Source: Sphingobacteriales bacterium (GTDB taxonomy: Bacteria; Bacteroidota; Bacteroidia; Chitinophagales; Chitinophagaceae). From it: 64,000 nucleotides of DNA. The stretch spans positions 1-64,000 of the forward strand of contig JACQDV010000090.1 of assembly GCA_016200915.1 (NCBI GenBank). Reading direction: 5' to 3'. The translations under genes and the position numbers were made by a program. Shown here in pieces: positions 57,182 through 64,000 of the stretch (position 1 is its first letter; every line of letters starts with the position of its first letter). The notes under the pieces are model-generated. The model did not search any database. It was not told the DNA's origin and worked only from the letters and a program-made list of their open reading frames with translations.

Positions 57182-57373
57182 GCTTACAACATTGGTATTG
57201 CTGCAAGGGGGGCTGGACGTTGAAACTTCGGCTGTTTGCATCGCTGTACTTTTGTTCCGGCAGACGAATATCTATTTGGCTTTTTGTTGTTAACTTCAAC
57301 TTTATATTTTCAATTGGGCAGCGGTTCCGGGCTGGACGTTATAAAATATCCCACCTGCAGCAATACCTGTCCG
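57182..57373. other. attC-like recombination site (R''-L''-loop-L'-R')
   Basis: The arms in order are GCTTACAAC (57182-57190), spacer ATT, GGTATTGCTGCA (57194-57205), a 150-nt loop, TGCAGCAATACC (57356-57367), spacer TGTCC, and G at 57373 that completes GTTGTAAGC when joined to the cassette start. The unequal central spacers and the AAC/GTT core are as in integron attC sites. The R boxes deviate from RYYYAAC/GTTRRRY, and the loop is longer than usual. It holds the direct repeat GGGCTGGACGTT (57210-57221 and 57329-57340) and the pair GTTGAA/TTCAAC (57220-57225, 57295-57300). It contains no convincing gene. Confidence 0.8.
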
Positions 57374-58894
57374 TTATCTGCTGATATGGCCCGTGCTTAT
57401 GTAGATGGGTTTCAAACATCAACCGGTAATAAAGAAATTGCCAATGGCTGGGGATATAACAGTGTAAATGCAATGGTAAAGCACTGGCCCGGCGGTGGCG
57501 CCGGTGAAGGGGGAAGAGATGCACATTATGGTTTTGGAAAATATGCTGTGTATCCCGGCAAAAATTTCAACCAGCATTTTATTCCTTTTACGCAAGGTGC
57601 ATTTAAACTCACTGGTAAAACACAAATGGCAGCGGCGGTGATGCCTTATTATACTATCTCATACAACCAGGATACAAAAAATCATGAAAACGTAGCCAAC
57701 AATTATAACTCATATATTATAACAGATCTCTTGCGTAAGAAGTACAAGTATGATGGGGTGGTTTGTACAGATTGGTTGGTTACAGGTGATGAAACTGCTG
57801 TAGATATATTTCTTACCGGGAAATCATGGGGAGTGGAAAAGATGAGTATTCCTGCAAGACATTATAAAATTTTAATGGCAGGTGTAGATCAGTTTGGTGG
57901 TAACAATGATATGGGGCCTGTTATTGAAGCATATAACATGGGAGTAAAAGAACATGGTGAAAAATTTATGCGGGAAAGATTTGAAGTTTCTGCTGTTCGC
58001 TTATTGAAAAATATATTCCGTACCGGTTTGTTTGAGAACCCATATCTCGATCCGGAAACATCTTCAAAAATTGTAGGGAATGCTGAATACATGAAAGCTG
58101 GTTATGATGCACAGTTAAAATCAATGGTATTACTGAAAAACAAAAGCAGTGTTTTGCCTCTGCCAAAAAATAAAACAGTGTATGTGCCAAAGAAATTTAC
58201 ACCTGCCGGAAGAAATTTTTTGGGAATGGAAACGCCGGAGAAATTGGATTACCCGGCTAACATGAATATTGTAAAAAAATATTTCAATGTTACTGATAAT
58301 CCGGATGAAGCGGATTATGCACTGGTGTTCATCAGTAGTCCAAATAGTGGATTAGGTTATAGTAGCGAAGATGTTAAGAAAGGCGGTAATGGGTATATGC
58401 CTGTCAGCTTACAATATGGAGAATACACTGCTACTTCAGCAAGAGATACCAGCATTGCAGGTGGCGATCCACTGGAAAATTTTACCAATCGTTCTTACAA
58501 AGGCAAAACTGTAAAAGCAATTAATATCACCGATCTCTTAATGGTTACGGAAACTTATGCTAAGATGAAAGGGAAACCGGTTATCGTTTCAGTGAATATG
58601 AGTAATCCAATGGTATTTGGTGAGTTTGAAAAAGTATCCAATGCTATACTGGTAAACTTTGGCGTACAGGACCAGGCAATATTAGATATTCTTACCGGTA
58701 ATGCTGAACCTTCTGGTTTGTTACCATTACAAATGCCTGCAGATATGCAAACGGTGGAAAAACAAAAGGAAGATGTACCGCATGATATCCAATGTTATAA
58801 AGATTCAGAAGGCCATGTGTATGATTTCGGATATGGACTTAACTGGAAAGGTGTAATTAAAGATGCCAGAGTGATTAAGTATAAAAAGAAATAA
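57374..58894 (+). pseudogene. GH3 glycoside hydrolase, C-terminal fragment
   Basis: The rest of the split GH3 gene encodes LSADMARAYVDGFQ and onward for 506 residues. It includes AMVKHWPGGGAGEGGRDAHY, the nucleophile Asp in YDGVVCTDWLV (Asp400 of the restored enzyme) and the alpha/beta sandwich (QLKSMVLLKNKSSVLPLPKN; YALVFISSPNSG). The frame is open back to an ATG at 57236 inside the attC-like site, so a protein with 46 foreign residues could be made if transcribed. No disabling mutation is seen in either half, suggesting that the insertion is recent or that excision still occurs. Confidence 0.9.
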
Positions 58895-58945
58895 TATAGC
58901 GTCAACCACGATAATAATTAAAACAATACACTTAAAGCCATTACT

Positions 58946-59938
58946 ATGCGTCTCAGTTTATTTTTAATTGTTCTCTTCTTTTTTTCAGGTGTTATTGCCC
59001 GTTCACAGGATAGTTCCCCCAATAAACATCTTCCTATAATTGATGTGCATGTTCATGCAATGAAGTTGAATCCGGCTTTCGCAAATGATCTGTGTCCATG
59101 GTTTTTAAGCAGCATGCCCGGTGGCGATCCTAATCAACCAGCGCCAATTTTTATCAATACAGATTGTGCCATGCCACTTAAAGCAGCAAAATCAGATAAG
59201 GAATTTCAGGATTCATTAATGGCAACAATGAAACGCCTCAACATGACCATCATAGCAAGTGGTGATGCTTCAGTTATTCGCAGCTGGCAAAAAGCTGCAG
59301 CACCCGGTCGTGTAATTCCAAGCATCGGCATCAGTTCTTCAAAAGAAATGACAGTTGTTGCTTTTACAGATTCACTTTCTTCAGGCTTTTATAAAGTAAT
59401 GGGCGAAACTGCGCCACAATACCAGGGCATGTCGCCAAGTGATACATCATTGGATGCATATTTTGCAGCTGCAGAAAAATTGAATATTCCTGTAGGTATT
59501 CACATGGGCACTGGCGGAAATGGAACCATAAATATTACCAATCCAAAGTATCGTGCCTCAATGGGCAACCCGCTATTACTGGAAGATCTTTTAGCACGAC
59601 ATCCTAAATTAAAAGTGTGGGTAATGCATGCCGGCTACCCGATGGTTGATGAAATGATCGCATTAATGGGCGCAAATGCTTATGTATATGTAGATGTCGC
59701 AGGTATGATATGGAGTTACCCACTCGCAGAAGTAAACGATTATATTAAGAGACTTGTACAGGCTGGTTTTGGAAAACGGATCATGTATGGTACTGACCTG
59801 ATGATATGGCCTAAATTACTGGAAACATCAATTGGTGTAATTGAAAATGCCAATTACCTGTCCTTTGATCAGAAACGTGATATATTCTTTAATAATGCTG
59901 TACGTTTCTTCAGGTTGGATGAAACTAAGTACAAGTAA
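58946..59938 (+). CDS. secreted amidohydrolase-2 family protein
   Basis: A 330-residue TIM-barrel metal-dependent hydrolase with signal peptide (VLFFFSGVIARSQ). Metal ligands appear in LPIIDVHVHAMKLN, NIPVGIHMGTGG, VWVMHAGYPM and RIMYGTDLMIWP. Members of this family hydrolyse lactones or decarboxylate aromatic acids. Located 51 bp after the GH3 gene and downstream of two esterases, it may process an aromatic or lactone product released from a plant-derived ester; this is inference. Confidence 0.83.
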   Translation: MRLSLFLIVLFFFSGVIARSQDSSPNKHLPIIDVHVHAMKLNPAFANDLCPWFLSSMPGGDPNQPAPIFINTDCAMPLKAAKSDKEFQDSLMATMKRLNMTIIASGDASVIRSWQKAAAPGRVIPSIGISSSKEMTVVAFTDSLSSGFYKVMGETAPQYQGMSPSDTSLDAYFAAAEKLNIPVGIHMGTGGNGTINITNPKYRASMGNPLLLEDLLARHPKLKVWVMHAGYPMVDEMIALMGANAYVYVDVAGMIWSYPLAEVNDYIKRLVQAGFGKRIMYGTDLMIWPKLLETSIGVIENANYLSFDQKRDIFFNNAVRFFRLDETKYK

Positions 59939-60015
59939 TTGAATTGAATAAACCAGTTTTTATCTAAAGAGATTTTGGAATAGTTGGTTTGAAAAAAGGT
60001 CAATGGAAGATTATT

Positions 60016-61086
60016 TTAACTCCATGCTTTTTCCAGGAAATGAATCCAGTTCCTGTTCATGATCTTTTCAATATCATCCTTCTTGTAACCTCTTTTCTTT
60101 AATAGTGAAGGAATCTTTTTCAAATCACTGATGGTATTGATATCATAAGGACATTGTTCTTTTCCAAATGCACCATCAAGGTCGGAGCCAATTCCCACAT
60201 GGTTTGCATTGCCTGCTATTTGACATATATGATCAATGTGATCAATTACTTTATCCAAATTGCATTTCATTTTCTTTGGAGTTGATTTACCTTTTACCCA
60301 ACCGGGCACTATCATCCATGCATCCATTGCTGCACCAATCACCGCTTCTCTCGTGATCAACTCTTTTATCATCTCATCACTAAACTGCCGGTTATGATTT
60401 ACAATTGACCGGCAATTATTATGGCTGGCCCACACGGGTCCGTTAAAATGATCCATTGCCTGCCAGAAAGCATCATCGCATAAATGTGTTGCATCTAAAA
60501 TAATATTCAATGCTTCCATCTTTTTCAGCAAAGCAATTCCATTAGCTTTCATTTTACCGGTTGCATTGGTTCCATTGGCATATCGCCCTGGTCCATAATG
60601 TGCGGGACCTACTGCTCTTAATCCATACTCATATGCTTTCTCCAGATGATCAACAGTAATTAATGAATCAGCCCCTTCCAAACTCAAAATATAACCGACA
60701 TGTTTTTTAGTATTACTTTTTGTGGTATTCCAATTTTTTAAATGAGATTTTAAGGAAGAGATATCTGTAATCTGCCTCATTTCTCCTGCTGCTTCCATTG
60801 TTTTATACCAGGCCAGTTGTGCTTGCGTTTGTGCCCAGGCCTGCTGTGGGGAATGCCAGCCACTTAATAAACTTTTGGGAGAAACATAACGGGCAATCTG
60901 TGTGGCAACCACCAACCCAATATTTCCTTTTCTTAATTCGGGTAAACTAACTACGGCATTGCCACGGTCGGGCTTATCTGTTAAACCAGCTTCTCTTTCA
61001 TTGATCTGTTTAACAGGCCTTGTCAGATCACGGTTCCATTCCATCGCATTCATGGAAAGGTCAAGATGTGCATCAACTATAAGCAT
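60016..61086 (-). CDS. membrane dipeptidase (peptidase family M19)
   Basis: A 356-residue zinc dipeptidase of the renal dipeptidase family, which cleaves dipeptides including those with a C-terminal D-residue. Zinc ligands are in VDAHLDLSMNAMEWN, the bridging Glu in ILSLEGADSLI, His in LDATHLCDDAFW, PVWASHNNCRSI, and Asp in GIGSDLDGAFGKEQC. There is no signal peptide. It lies downstream of a D-amino-acid enzyme gene on the same strand with an 80-bp repeat-rich gap. Confidence 0.88.
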   Translation of the reverse strand: MLIVDAHLDLSMNAMEWNRDLTRPVKQINEREAGLTDKPDRGNAVVSLPELRKGNIGLVVATQIARYVSPKSLLSGWHSPQQAWAQTQAQLAWYKTMEAAGEMRQITDISSLKSHLKNWNTTKSNTKKHVGYILSLEGADSLITVDHLEKAYEYGLRAVGPAHYGPGRYANGTNATGKMKANGIALLKKMEALNIILDATHLCDDAFWQAMDHFNGPVWASHNNCRSIVNHNRQFSDEMIKELITREAVIGAAMDAWMIVPGWVKGKSTPKKMKCNLDKVIDHIDHICQIAGNANHVGIGSDLDGAFGKEQCPYDINTISDLKKIPSLLKKRGYKKDDIEKIMNRNWIHFLEKAWS

Positions 61087-61166
61087 GTTTTTAGTTTATG
61101 GTTTAAAGTTTGTAGTTTGATTCGTAAGAATAGTTGTGGCCTTTAACCAAAAACTATAAACTAAAA
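61087..61166. repeat. inverted AT-rich heptamer repeats between dipeptidase and aldolase genes
   Basis: The left part contains AGTTTATGGTTTAAAGTTTG units and the right part their complements (AAAACTATAAACTAAAACTACA), so the gap can fold on itself. It has the same style as the spacers at 20041-20121 and 37066-37092. Confidence 0.6.
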
Positions 61167-62276
61167 CTACAAACTTATTTTTCTGTCTCTCGCAATTGTT
61201 TTCCATTCACCACTCACTTTATTGTTTTCAATGGTGATAACTCTTTCGTACAATGCAACTGTCGGACAAACATGATGCGGCAGACCATACAGCACTTGTC
61301 CTGTTTTTAAATTTTCAGGATGATCAGTTTCTAAAACCAAATGTTCTTCACTTTGGCCAACAGGTTTTAATCCTTCAGCATTTAAAAAGAAAACTCTTTT
61401 TGTTATTTCATTTTCTGCAGCAACAGATTTATGCCCGAGATCAGTGCATATTCTTCCCGGCGAAGGGAATGAAATGATCCGTGTTACTAATACTGCCGCA
61501 GGTAAAAATTTTTGTTCGGGGCAAAGATCATGATAGCCTTTATCCCAGTAAACAAATGTGCCGGGACTGCATTCAATATGCTCTCTTTTGCAATGCACAG
61601 AGAATGCCGGAGAGCCACCCATGATGATTGTCGGCAATTGCAATTGATCATTCAATTGTTTTACCAAAGCAAATGCTTCATCACAATGTTGTTTTTTTAT
61701 TTCAAAATTTACATCACGGATATGTCCGTCATATGAATGCAAGCCAATAAGCGAAATACCCTTTAACGTTTTGCAATGAGTAGCTAATTCAACGGCTTTT
61801 TCATTGGGAATAATGCCGGTGCGGTTCATGCCAACATTAATATCCAAGTAAACAGGAACTGTTAATCCTCTTGCATCAAATATTGCTGACTGTTCTGTTG
61901 CCGCATCTATATTATCCGTAAGACAACTGAATTTTGTGGATGGATATTTTTTTATGAGATCAACAAAGCGTTTGAGTTTTGGCCCGAGTGGCTGATAGGC
62001 GAGTAATACATCCGGTGCATTGCATTGAGCCAGCATTTCCGCTTCAGCAATGGTGGCACATTTGAATTTAGTGATGCCAGCATTAAGCATCAGCTTTGTT
62101 ACATCGGGTGATTTATTGGTTTTAATATGAGGACGTAAACGATTTAAATCACCAATCATTTCAATGGCCAACTGAATATTGTGGTTTACTCTTTCCACAA
62201 ACACAACTAATGAAGGAGAATCGAGCTCGTTTACATTTTCAATTTCAAACCAATTATGTGCATCTTTCATTATCAT
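61167..62276 (-). CDS. D-threonine aldolase / D-serine dehydratase-like PLP enzyme
   Basis: A 369-residue fold-III PLP enzyme. The PLP lysine is in RLRPHIKTNKSPDV, the phosphate-binding region in IIMGGSPAFSVHC, and the C-terminal metal site in LPHHVCPTVALYE, matching the His-Cys site of D-threonine aldolases and D-serine dehydratases. It splits or dehydrates D-beta-hydroxy amino acids. Two start codons are close (62276 and 62270). It ends the RidA/permease operon (gap 3 bp to ridA) and precedes the dipeptidase gene, consistent with catabolism of D-amino acids from peptides. Confidence 0.87.
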   Translation of the reverse strand: MIMKDAHNWFEIENVNELDSPSLVVFVERVNHNIQLAIEMIGDLNRLRPHIKTNKSPDVTKLMLNAGITKFKCATIAEAEMLAQCNAPDVLLAYQPLGPKLKRFVDLIKKYPSTKFSCLTDNIDAATEQSAIFDARGLTVPVYLDINVGMNRTGIIPNEKAVELATHCKTLKGISLIGLHSYDGHIRDVNFEIKKQHCDEAFALVKQLNDQLQLPTIIMGGSPAFSVHCKREHIECSPGTFVYWDKGYHDLCPEQKFLPAAVLVTRIISFPSPGRICTDLGHKSVAAENEITKRVFFLNAEGLKPVGQSEEHLVLETDHPENLKTGQVLYGLPHHVCPTVALYERVITIENNKVSGEWKTIARDRKISL

Positions 62277-62279
62277 TTA

Positions 62280-62741
62280 TTATTTCAGTTCAAACATGGC
62301 TTCTATTTCAACCGATACATTATTGGGTAAGGATCCCATGCCAACGGCACTGCGAACACCTTTGCCATTATCATCTCCCCACAATTCAACAAACAATTCG
62401 CTGCAGCCATTGATCACCAGCGGATGTTTTTCATATTCAGGAGTTGCATTTACCATCCCTAATAATTTAATCACTCTTTTTATTTTATCCAGGTCACCCA
62501 ATTCTTTCTTCATTGAAACAAGAATGGCCAATCCACATTGCCTTGCAGCTATCTTACCTGCATCTTCAGAAATGTCTTTACCTAATTTACCGGTAATGTA
62601 AGAGCCATCTTCATTCAATGAAACATGCCCTGAAACATAAATATGATTGCCATCAATTAAACAGGATTTATAAATGCCTTTGGAAGGAGGAATGTTTGGT
62701 AAGCGATAACCAAGATTTGCTAATTTTTCTTCAACTGTCAT
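62280..62741 (-). CDS. RidA/YjgF-family enamine/imine deaminase
   Basis: A 153-residue protein with the RidA signatures HIYVSGHVSLNEDGSYITGK and GVRSAVGMGSLPNNVSVEIE. Its Arg and Glu surround the active-site cleft that hydrolyses reactive enamines and imines produced by PLP dehydratases. This fits the adjacent PLP enzyme gene (3 bp apart). It belongs to the longer YjgH-like subgroup with an N-terminal extension (VEEKLANLGYRLPNIPPSKG). Confidence 0.9.
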   Translation of the reverse strand: MTVEEKLANLGYRLPNIPPSKGIYKSCLIDGNHIYVSGHVSLNEDGSYITGKLGKDISEDAGKIAARQCGLAILVSMKKELGDLDKIKRVIKLLGMVNATPEYEKHPLVINGCSELFVELWGDDNGKGVRSAVGMGSLPNNVSVEIEAMFELK

Positions 62742-62750
62742 AAATAAATT

Positions 62751-64000
62751 TTATAAAAAGTAATTCAATATAAATACACCAATCAATCCGCAAACAGAAA
62801 CCAGTGTTTCCATCAGCGACCAGGAACGGATGGTTTCTTTAATACTAAGATTAAAATATTCTTTAAACATCCAGAAACCAGCATCATTTACATGTGAAAA
62901 CATTAAGCTGCCGGCACCGATAGATAAAACCATCAGGCTTGGATTAACATGCAGCACGGCTAATGTTGGTGCAATAATTCCTGCAGCAGTTAACCCTGCT
63001 ACTGTAGCGGAACCCATGCTCACCCGAATGATGGCAGCAATCAACCATCCTAAAAACAACGGATGCACCGGCCATGTTTTTAATAATTCACCAATAGAGG
63101 CACTAACGCCACTATCAACCATCACCTGCTTTAATGCACCGGCACCGGCCACCACTAATAAGATCAGCGAAACATCTTTAATGGCATCGCCATAATGATT
63201 CATGATCTCTTTCAATGATCTTTTTGTTCCTGTTCCTAAGGTAAAAGTGATGATCAATAAAGAAAACAACATTACAATAACAGGATCACCAATAAACTGA
63301 ACTGCTTTTTTAATGCCGGTGTTTTCAATATTTATCGCCGGCAACAAGGTTGATAAGGCCAAAAAAATTACAGGCAATAATGCAGAAATAAAACTATTAA
63401 ATGCTCCGGGTAATTTATCAGCAGGAATATTAGTTGCTTCAAAAGTTTTGATAGGAACAGTAACGATATTTTTTAATGTTTTGGAGTAAAGCAATCCGGC
63501 AATGATTACAGTTGGTATAGCAATGATCAATCCATACAATAATGTTTTACCAAGATCAGCATTGAACTGAGCAACCAATGCTGTTGGTGATGGGTGAGGC
63601 GGTAAGAAGCCATGCGTTACAGACAAAGAAGCAATCAATGGCAAACCAAGATAAACAGCCGGTAATTTGATTCGATAGTAAACTGAAAAAACTAATGGCA
63701 CCAGTAACACAAACCCAACATTATAAAAAAGTGGAATACCAGCAATAAAACCTGTGAGCATCATTGCCCAACGAATATATTTTTCTCCAAACAATTTTAT
63801 CAGTTCATCTGAAATTTTTTGTGCGGCGCCTGTTTCTGCTACTAATTTACCCATCATTGCACCTAATCCAATAATAATAAACAATTCACCCAATATATCA
63901 CCAATTCCTTTTTTTACAGATTGTGTTACCTGCGTTACCGGAATGCCTAATAATAATCCGGCTAAAATAGAGATAATAAGAAAGGCAAGAAATGGGTTAA
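62751..64000 (-). CDS. GntP-family gluconate/D-amino acid permease, 5' end outside window
   Basis: The frame continues without a stop to the window edge, so at least 416 residues are present and the start is missing. Eleven or more hydrophobic segments, with LFIIIGLGAMMGKLVAETGAA, THGFLPPHPSPTALVAQFNAD and MGSATVAGLTAAGIIAP, are hallmarks of the GntP/GntT family of H+ symporters for gluconate and some D-amino acids (DsdX). The RidA and D-threonine-aldolase-like neighbours favour a hydroxy- or D-amino-acid substrate. This is inferred from context. Confidence 0.88.
   Translation of the reverse strand, partial: NPFLAFLIISILAGLLLGIPVTQVTQSVKKGIGDILGELFIIIGLGAMMGKLVAETGAAQKISDELIKLFGEKYIRWAMMLTGFIAGIPLFYNVGFVLLVPLVFSVYYRIKLPAVYLGLPLIASLSVTHGFLPPHPSPTALVAQFNADLGKTLLYGLIIAIPTVIIAGLLYSKTLKNIVTVPIKTFEATNIPADKLPGAFNSFISALLPVIFLALSTLLPAINIENTGIKKAVQFIGDPVIVMLFSLLIITFTLGTGTKRSLKEIMNHYGDAIKDVSLILLVVAGAGALKQVMVDSGVSASIGELLKTWPVHPLFLGWLIAAIIRVSMGSATVAGLTAAGIIAPTLAVLHVNPSLMVLSIGAGSLMFSHVNDAGFWMFKEYFNLSIKETIRSWSLMETLVSVCGLIGVFILNYFL

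Larger units (their letters stand above)
54640..57373 (+). mobile_element. integron-like gene cassette inserted in a GH3 gene
   Basis: The 2734-bp segment lies at a G|TT site (G at 54639; TT at 57374-57375). It opens with TTGTAAGC, carries two plus-strand genes and a terminator, and closes with a structured tail. The tail starts GCTTACAAC (57182-57190), the exact complement of GTTGTAAGC formed at the left junction, and pairing extends through GGGT/ACCC with one bulge. Inner arms GGTATTGCTGCA (57194-57205) and TGCAGCAATACC (57356-57367) also pair perfectly. Excision restores the GH3 frame. This is how integron cassettes are built; the lack of a larger target duplication and of any transposase argues against an IS. 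No integrase is visible in the window. Confidence 0.82.

Noticed and set aside
57236-57373. Open frame upstream of the GH3 C-terminal fragment as a genuine N-terminus
   Set aside because: It lies entirely in the attC-like structure, has no GH3 similarity, and only happens to be in frame with the fragment.
54640-57373. Insertion in GH3 as a classical transposon or IS
   Set aside because: No transposase, no terminal inverted repeats of IS type, and no target duplication beyond what a G|TT junction explains; the arm pairing matches attC anatomy instead.

Overview
The window looks like chromosomal DNA of a Bacteroidota bacterium, most likely of the Chitinophagaceae. The reasons are low GC, TonB-dependent receptors, SPOR, LytTR and crotonase genes of Bacteroidota type, proteins ending in type IX secretion sorting domains, promoter-like TANNTTTG boxes, and a DAP-decarboxylase lysA. 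This taxonomic call is inference from protein style; there is no rRNA in the window. I saw no tRNA, rRNA or CRISPR array.

Layout. 1-2220: two decayed insertion sequences back to back, an IS4-like element on the minus strand and an IS5-like element on the plus strand, each transposase broken by one in-frame TGA. 2291-7300 (minus): crotonase, SPOR protein, and a deoC / aldehyde dehydrogenase / catalytically incomplete aldehyde-dehydrogenase-like trio. 7448-8707: a DUF4143 AAA+ ATPase gene bracketed by two near-identical 33-bp palindromes. 8725-14800 (minus): TonB receptor, a small secreted protein and secA. 15043-22270 (plus): MORN protein, a frameshifted lipoprotein, an AraC regulator with LacI-like palindromes on both sides, atpG, scpB and lysA, then a 142-bp MITE-like element. 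22524-27968: two divergent T9SS surface proteins sharing an N-terminal domain. 28546-34386 (minus): complete urease operon ureABCEFGD plus a nickel-transporter-like gene. 34630-39655: kup, rhodanese, two hydrolases, LD-carboxypeptidase. 40007-46193: a LytS/LytR-type two-component pair, YceI, a small secreted protein and a large outer-membrane receptor; three promoters here share a direct repeat with a 21-bp period. 46452-59938 (plus): Crp/Fnr regulator and a glycoside/ester degradation locus (two GH3 enzymes, two carboxylesterases, sugar isomerase-like protein, amidohydrolase). 60016-64000 (minus): membrane dipeptidase, D-threonine-aldolase-like enzyme, RidA and a GntP permease running off the edge, together plausibly handling D-amino acids or dipeptides.

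The most striking structure is at 54640-57373. The second GH3 gene (53839-58894) is split at a G|TT site by a 2734-bp segment with the anatomy of an integron gene cassette. The segment begins TTGTAAGC and carries two secreted-protein genes and a terminator. It ends in a roughly 190-nt attC-like structure, whose 5' arm GCTTACAAC is the exact complement of the reconstituted GTTGTAAGC and whose inner arms pair perfectly over 12 bp. Joining base 54639 to base 57374 restores one open GH3 frame of 773 codons. No integrase lies in the window, and the site departs from the classical attC consensus.
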